NCBI RefSeq assembly: GCF_016031635.1
Contig: NZ_JACEGD010000053.1
Location: 1-37,075, forward strand
Source: Bradyrhizobium diversitatis
GTDB lineage: Bacteria > Pseudomonadota > Alphaproteobacteria > Rhizobiales > Xanthobacteraceae
Length of the DNA stretch: 37,075 nt
Direction: 5' to 3'
Each line of letters starts with the position of its first letter. The first letter of the stretch is position 1. The notes under the pieces were generated by a model. That model made no database searches. It saw nothing but the letters and a program-made list of their open reading frames with translations, and was not told the DNA's origin. Positions 33,312-37,075 of the stretch are shown here, one piece after another. The translations under genes and the position numbers were made by a program.

Positions 33312-33947
33312 CTATGACGCGCGCTGGGCCGCAGTCATCACGATGCGGATCAGATCGGCGGCATTGCGTGCGCCGAGCTTCTTCATGATGTTGGCGCGAT
33401 GGTCCTCGATCGTGCGCGGGCTGATGCCGAGCGTGCGGCCGGCTTCCTTGTTGGATGCACCGGAGGCGAACTGCTCCAGCACCTCGCGCTCCCTGCGCGT
33501 CAACGGCTCGCGTCCGGGGAAATGCAGCGAGCCGAACTTCGGCGCTGCATTCTGCGCCTGCCTGCGTGCATAGGCGCCGATCGCCTCGTCGAGCCGGCCG
33601 ACGATTTCGCTGCCGCGGAACGGCTTCTCGATGAAGTCGAGGGCGCCGCTCTTGATCGCGCCGACCGCCATCGCGATGTCGCCCTGACCGGAGATCATGA
33701 AGATCGGCGCCGGATAGTCCTCGCCGTGCAACTCCTTCAGGATGTCGAGACCCGACTTTCCGGGAATATGCACGTCGAGCAGAATCGCAGCCGGTGTGCG
33801 GCTTCGCGCGACCGAAAGCAGTGCTGCTCCGTCCGCAAAACAGATCACGTCATAGCCCGCCGCCTTCAACACCATCGACAAGGTGTCGCGAACGGCAGGG
33901 TCGTCGTCCACCACGAAGATTTCACCGCGAGAACTTTGTTCGGCCAT
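33312..33947 (-). CDS. FixJ/LuxR-family two-component response regulator
   Basis: The 211-residue protein has a receiver domain (1-125: FVVDDDPAVRD, phospho-Asp D58 in LLDVHIPG, K108 in FIEKPF). A LuxR-type helix-turn-helix follows (about 145-205: LTRREREVLEQFASGASNKE, then SPRTIEDHRANIMKKLGA). FixJ-like regulators dimerise on phosphorylation and activate target promoters. It is convergent with the hybrid kinase, a probable partner, and divergent from the 100-residue gene at 34097. The ATG at 33947 is chosen because the receiver starts soon after. Starts at 33956 or further upstream are possible. Confidence 0.92.
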   Translation of the reverse strand: MAEQSSRGEIFVVDDDPAVRDTLSMVLKAAGYDVICFADGAALLSVARSRTPAAILLDVHIPGKSGLDILKELHGEDYPAPIFMISGQGDIAMAVGAIKSGALDFIEKPFRGSEIVGRLDEAIGAYARRQAQNAAPKFGSLHFPGREPLTRREREVLEQFASGASNKEAGRTLGISPRTIEDHRANIMKKLGARNAADLIRIVMTAAQRAS

Positions 33948-34020
33948 GTGCCACATCCGGTTGGCATGAAGGACTCGCGTCCGCGCCAACCCTTATGGCG
34001 CTCGGCGCGGATTCGGCCCA

Positions 34021-34036
34021 CCCGTATTTGTACGGG
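34021..34036. promoter_or_regulatory. CCCGTA-TTTG-TACGGG palindrome between divergent genes
   Basis: Perfect 6-bp arms (34021-34026 and 34031-34036) lie 74 bases upstream of the FixJ-type gene and 61 upstream of the 100-residue gene. It is suitably placed for a LuxR-type dimer to control both. Function is inferred. Confidence 0.4.
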
Positions 34037-34096
34037 ACATGGACTTAACGCACAAGTAGCGGCAGGGTGCCTAATTGCGGGACACGGAGATTATCC

Positions 34097-34399
34097 ATGC
34101 TAAATTTCGCCGGCACGGCCCCGCTTGTCGCGACGCCTACAACTGACAGCCGTCAGTTGATCGCAGCCGATCTTCGCTCTCTGATCGCGCGCATCGACAT
34201 CAGTCTGCGCCTGATCGACGCAGTCATGGCGGAGGAAGACGCAGCGGGGCACGCGAGCGCTATCGCGGGTTCCAATGAGATTTTCGTGCTCGACGACGTC
34301 ACGCCCCGTTACGCCGCCGCGGGCGCCACGCTCATTGCCTGCCGGGCGGGGCTCGACCACGCCCTGCAGCAATTGTCGGAATCCGGCAGGCCGGCCTGA
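34097..34399 (+). CDS. Hypothetical 100-residue protein
   Basis: The ATG at 34097 has a GGAG ribosome site 9 bases upstream. The protein begins MLNFAGTAPLVATPTTDSRQ and is mostly helical, with LIAADLRSLIARIDISLRLI and a C-terminal LDHALQQLSESGRPA. There is no signal peptide or membrane helix, although its mix of acidic and hydrophobic residues could form a small helical bundle. I do not recognise the family. Its divergent position from a FixJ-type regulator suggests it may be a target or accessory protein of that signalling system. Confidence 0.72.
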   Translation: MLNFAGTAPLVATPTTDSRQLIAADLRSLIARIDISLRLIDAVMAEEDAAGHASAIAGSNEIFVLDDVTPRYAAAGATLIACRAGLDHALQQLSESGRPA

Positions 34400-34453
34400 G
34401 CCGCAATCAGCGCGGCGGAACCGCCGCAGCCACTTGCATGGCAGCTCCGCGCG

Positions 34454-34957
34454 TCAGGCGCGGTGCCGTTCCACGATCGCGTCGTTGGCGACACCACCCC
34501 AGGTGTGGATCGCGGGCAGGCCCATCGCGATCTTGCCGAGGTTGGCGAGGCTGATGCGCAGGGCCGCGAGATCCAGCGGCTTCGGCAGGCTCTGCAGCTC
34601 GATCCCGACGGAGCGGGCAAAGCTGCGGGCGGCGCTGCGGCGTTTGCCGTCCATGCCGCTGATGACGATCACGGAGCCCGCAAACTTCGCGCTCGCCATC
34701 TCGCGCAGCACGTCGATGCCGTCGCCGTCCTCCAGCACGAGGTCGAGCGTCACGCAGTCAAAGCGCGCGGCGCGGAGCTTCTCGATCGCGTCCGTCACCG
34801 ATGGCGCCACGGTGACTTCGTGGCCGGCCTGCTTGGCGGCGACCGCGATCAGGTGGCGCTGCGTGGCGTCGTCGTCGACCACCAGGAGCTGAAGCGCACG
34901 CCGCTCGGCGACATCCGGCAGGTTTGACGAGACGGGGGAAAGAGAACTTCTGGGCAT
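34454..34957 (-). CDS. Stand-alone response-regulator receiver protein
   Basis: The 167-residue protein has a short N-terminal extension and a full receiver domain (about 22-145: LQLLVVDDDATQRHL, phospho-Asp D72 in VTLDLVLEDG, S100 in VIVISGMDG, K126 in SLPKPLD). A tail of about 25 residues with IHTWGGVANDAIVERHRA follows. There is no DNA-binding or enzymatic output. Single receivers act as phosphate sinks, phosphorelay carriers or protein-binding switches. It lies downstream of the chemotaxis-type genes on the same strand, after a gap of 140 bases, so it may serve that system. The family is certain, the partner is not. Confidence 0.9.
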   Translation of the reverse strand: MPRSSLSPVSSNLPDVAERRALQLLVVDDDATQRHLIAVAAKQAGHEVTVAPSVTDAIEKLRAARFDCVTLDLVLEDGDGIDVLREMASAKFAGSVIVISGMDGKRRSAARSFARSVGIELQSLPKPLDLAALRISLANLGKIAMGLPAIHTWGGVANDAIVERHRA

Positions 34958-35097
34958 TTCCGTATCCTGAGATTGAGACCCTCAATGGATACACGGCTCA
35001 CGCTTAGGCGATGTAAAGCCGCTGCGGCCAATTGATTCGAATGTGTTCAGCAGATGTGAAGCAAGGTGCCGGAAGGAATGGCGGCGCTGCGGCCAGG

Positions 35098-35415
35098 TCA
35101 CGCCGCGGCGTCATGGCCGCCGGCCGCACCGCGCTTCTTCCTGTTCTTGCCGCGCAGGAACTGGATGTCCATTTCGGCGCCGTTGACGCGGACCAGCTCG
35201 CAGCGGCGGTAGGCGAGGCCCGTTGACGACAACAGCAGGAAGAACTCTTTCAGATTCAATCCCTGGATCGAGCCCTCCACCGTGAGGATGGCGTCGGTGT
35301 CGGAGATTGCGTTGAGCTTGCAGTCCCGCCGCCAGGTGCCGTCGATGGCCATGATGCAGACATCATAGCCGCGGCTGAACGTCACGCGCTCCGCGCCCTT
35401 GCCATCGTCGGCCAT
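35098..35415 (-). CDS. PilZ-like protein with degenerate c-di-GMP motif
   Basis: From the ATG at 35415 (one base after the cheR stop) the 105-residue protein has a PilZ-like beta-barrel pattern: RGYDVCIMAIDGTWRRDCKL, NAISDTDAILTVEG and ELVRVNGAEMDIQFLRGK. A basic, Gly/Ala-rich tail ends it. PilZ domains bind cyclic di-GMP through RxxxR and D/N-x-S-x-x-G. Here only RRDCK and N-A-I-S-D-T-D are recognisable, so binding may be lost. Coupled to cheR, it could adjust motility or chemotaxis output. Confidence 0.68.
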   Translation of the reverse strand: MADDGKGAERVTFSRGYDVCIMAIDGTWRRDCKLNAISDTDAILTVEGSIQGLNLKEFFLLLSSTGLAYRRCELVRVNGAEMDIQFLRGKNRKKRGAAGGHDAAA

Positions 35416-35416
35416 G

Positions 35417-36298
35417 TTATTGCCCCGCCATCGCCGCCGCCATGCGCGGCGCCGCTGCGGCGAGAACCGGCTTGGCTGCTGCCGCACGCGGATCGTTCGG
35501 CTTGTAGAGGCCGCGCCGCTCCGGAATTGGCCGGAACGTGTCGGTCAGTCCGACCACGGTCTCGGCGGCGCCCAGCACCAGGAAGCCGTCCGGCTCGATC
35601 TGGCGCGCCAGCCGGTTGAAGATGTTGATCTTGGTGTCCTGGTCGAAATAGATCAGCACGTTGCGACAGAAGATGACGTCGAAGGTGCCGAACTGGGCAA
35701 AGTCGTGCAGCAGGTTGAGCTGGCGATGCTGGATCATCGCCCGCAATTCGGGATTGATCTGCCAGGTCTCGCCGGTCTGCTTGAAATATTTGACCAGCAT
35801 CTGGATCGGCAGGCCGCGCTGCACCTCGAACTGGCTGTAGATGCCGGCCCTCGCCTTTTCCAACACCTCCTGCGACAGGTCGGTCGCGATGATCTCGACG
35901 CGCCAGCCGGTGAGGGCCGCACCCATCTCCTTCAGGCACATCGCCAGCGAATACGGCTCTTGCCCGGTCGAGCCGGCGGCGCACCAGATCCGCACGCTGC
36001 GGCGGTTGGCCCGCGCCTTGATGATCTCGGGCATGATGTGGTCGCGGAAATGATCGAACGGGACCTTGTCGCGGAAGAAGAAGGTCTCGTTGGTGGTCAT
36101 CGCCTCGACCACATCGGTGATCAGCATACGCGAGCCGGCTTGCAGCTTCTGCACCAGTTCTGCGATGCCGGAGAGCCCGGTCTTGCGGGCGAGCGGCAGC
36201 AGGCGGCTCTCGATCAGATATTGCTTGTCTGCGGACAGGTCGAGACCGGAATTGTCCTTTAGGAACTTGCGCAGATACTCATACTCGGTCGGGGTCAC
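35417..36298 (-). CDS. cheR: Chemotaxis protein methyltransferase CheR
   Basis: The 293-residue protein starts at a GTG (36298) behind GAGAGG. The frame is open 20 codons further, but that part is not CheR-like. It has the N-terminal helical domain (YEYLRKFLKDNSGLDLSADK), the receptor-contacting TTNETFFFRD, SAM-binding IWCAAGSTGQEPYSLAM, ATDLSQEVLEKARAG, and CRNVLIYFDQ, all hallmarks of CheR. It adds methyl groups from SAM to glutamates of chemoreceptors for adaptation. CheY lies 60 bases upstream on the same strand. No cheB was seen next to it. Confidence 0.94.
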   Translation of the reverse strand: MTPTEYEYLRKFLKDNSGLDLSADKQYLIESRLLPLARKTGLSGIAELVQKLQAGSRMLITDVVEAMTTNETFFFRDKVPFDHFRDHIMPEIIKARANRRSVRIWCAAGSTGQEPYSLAMCLKEMGAALTGWRVEIIATDLSQEVLEKARAGIYSQFEVQRGLPIQMLVKYFKQTGETWQINPELRAMIQHRQLNLLHDFAQFGTFDVIFCRNVLIYFDQDTKINIFNRLARQIEPDGFLVLGAAETVVGLTDTFRPIPERRGLYKPNDPRAAAAKPVLAAAAPRMAAAMAGQ

Positions 36299-36358
36299 GG
36301 ATGGCCTCTCGGAAGCTGTACTGGAACACTCTGGCCCAAGCACTCGGGCCAGACACAC

Positions 36359-36745
36359 TCAGACCATGGCTTGTCCGACCGGGATCAAACCAACTTCAGC
36401 GAACTTGTCGGCGATAATGTCTTTGTCGAAAGGCTTCATGATGTATTCGTTGGCGCCGCCGCTGAGCGCCTGCGCGATATGAGCCACGTTGTTCTCGGTG
36501 GTGCAGAACACCACCTTGGGCTGGTCGCCGCCGGGCAGGCGGCGCATGTGGCCCATGAACTCGAAGCCGTCCATGACGGGCATGTTCCAGTCGAGCAGCA
36601 CCGCGTCGGGCAGCTGCCGCTGGCAGATCTCGAGCGCCTTCGCGCCGTCCTCAGCCTCGGTGACTTCGAATTCCAGACCTTCCAGAATCCGGCGCGCGAT
36701 CTTGCGCACCACGCTGGAATCATCGACCACCAAACACGTCTTCAT
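36359..36745 (-). CDS. cheY: Chemotaxis response regulator CheY
   Basis: The 128-residue single receiver begins MKTCLVVDDSSVVRKIARRI. It has the acidic pair D8/D9, phospho-Asp D52 (LLDWNMPVMDG), Thr82/83 and K104 (YIMKPF). A GGAGAACCAAA ribosome site precedes the ATG. It would be phosphorylated by CheA and bind the flagellar motor switch, or act as a sink. It sits between cheW and cheR in one transcription direction, with 32 and 60 bases of spacing. Confidence 0.93.
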   Translation of the reverse strand: MKTCLVVDDSSVVRKIARRILEGLEFEVTEAEDGAKALEICQRQLPDAVLLDWNMPVMDGFEFMGHMRRLPGGDQPKVVFCTTENNVAHIAQALSGGANEYIMKPFDKDIIADKFAEVGLIPVGQAMV

Positions 36746-36777
36746 TTTGGTTCTCCGGCTTCGATGGTTTCGTTGGT

Positions 36778-37075
36778 TCAGGCCGCCATCATTTCGGGTG
36801 CGAGCTCGAGGACGCGATCGACGTCGAGGACGACCATGAGCTGGCCGTCGAGGCGGTGGACGCCGCCGGCGAGCTTGGCCATGCGGGGGTCGAGGTTGAC
36901 GGGGTTCTCCTCCTTGCCGTCCTCGGGCAGGCGCAGCACCTCGCCGATCTGGTCGATCAGCAGGCCATAGGATTCGCCGCGCAGGTCGACGCCGACCGCC
37001 ATCGGGGTCTTGCCGTCCTCGGCCTTGGGCAGGCCGAGACGGGCGCGCATGTCGACCACGGTGACGATGCGGCCG
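36778..37075 (-). CDS. cheW: CheW-type coupling protein, C-terminal part (partial)
   Basis: The frame enters from the right edge and ends at 36778. The visible 98 residues or so start GRIVTVVDMRARLG and contain LRGESYGLLIDQIGEVLRL and LDGQLMVVLDVDRVLEL, the second half of the CheW beta-barrel. CheW joins chemoreceptors to the kinase CheA at the inner membrane. The last part of a CheA (same domain) is an alternative, since the N-terminus is out of view. The short total length favours CheW. It heads the series toward cheY and cheR. Confidence 0.85.
   Translation of the reverse strand, partial: GRIVTVVDMRARLGLPKAEDGKTPMAVGVDLRGESYGLLIDQIGEVLRLPEDGKEENPVNLDPRMAKLAGGVHRLDGQLMVVLDVDRVLELAPEMMAA

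Overview
The window reads as chromosomal DNA of a high-GC alphaproteobacterium, most likely Bradyrhizobium or a close relative in the Nitrobacteraceae. The evidence is the protein families present, the 14-479-nt spaced palindromic intergenic elements typical of that group, a sigma-EcfG-type promoter, and chemotaxis and FixJ-type genes of rhizobial character. No rRNA, tRNA, CRISPR array or phage was seen. This assignment is inference from pattern recognition; no database was searched.

Left end (1-757): the 5' end of an IS5-type transposase runs off the window. Next to it is a VapBC-like toxin-antitoxin operon whose toxin is cut short at 75 residues on the IS side, while the antitoxin and a perfect 10+10 bp operator palindrome are intact.

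992-7731: a same-strand cluster that looks like one uptake-plus-catabolism unit. It holds a GntR/FCD regulator, a NitT/TauT-type substrate-binding protein, permease 1, an ATPase, a different permease 2, a polysaccharide-deacetylase-fold hydrolase, an FAH-family hydrolase and a MetE-like zinc alkyltransferase. Spacings are tiny or overlapping from 1768 to 5767. The substrate is unknown, and this is the best candidate in the window for an undescribed pathway.

7857-16852: mostly single genes. These are an LTXXQ/Spy-like periplasmic protein, a LysM protein, a winged-helix methyltransferase divergent from a GlxA-type (DJ-1 plus AraC) regulator, two small proteins (a 40-aa membrane protein behind a perfect EcfG promoter and a 56-aa zinc-ribbon-like protein), a PAS-only protein, an orphan RND-type adaptor, and a caspase-fold protein that has lost both catalytic residues.

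17271-29267: metabolic and envelope genes. They include a 575-aa protein of possible alpha/alpha-toroid fold, a secreted SNase-like protein with a C-terminal sunset-like domain, a serine-glyoxylate-type aminotransferase, an overlapping MBOAT plus SGNH pair for O-acylation of an exported glycan, oligopeptidase B, and an RraA-family protein beside an L-arabinonate-dehydratase-like IlvD/Edd enzyme.

29530-37075: signalling. A broken receiver fragment overlaps the 5' end of a large hybrid histidine kinase (1172 aa from the preferred start). It is followed by a FixJ/LuxR response regulator divergent from a 100-aa unknown protein, a stand-alone receiver, a PilZ-like protein, CheR, CheY and the C-terminal part of CheW, which runs off the right edge.

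At least eight palindromic or composite intergenic repeats lie between genes, often directly after stop codons. Where I chose a start inside a longer open frame, the reason is in the entry.
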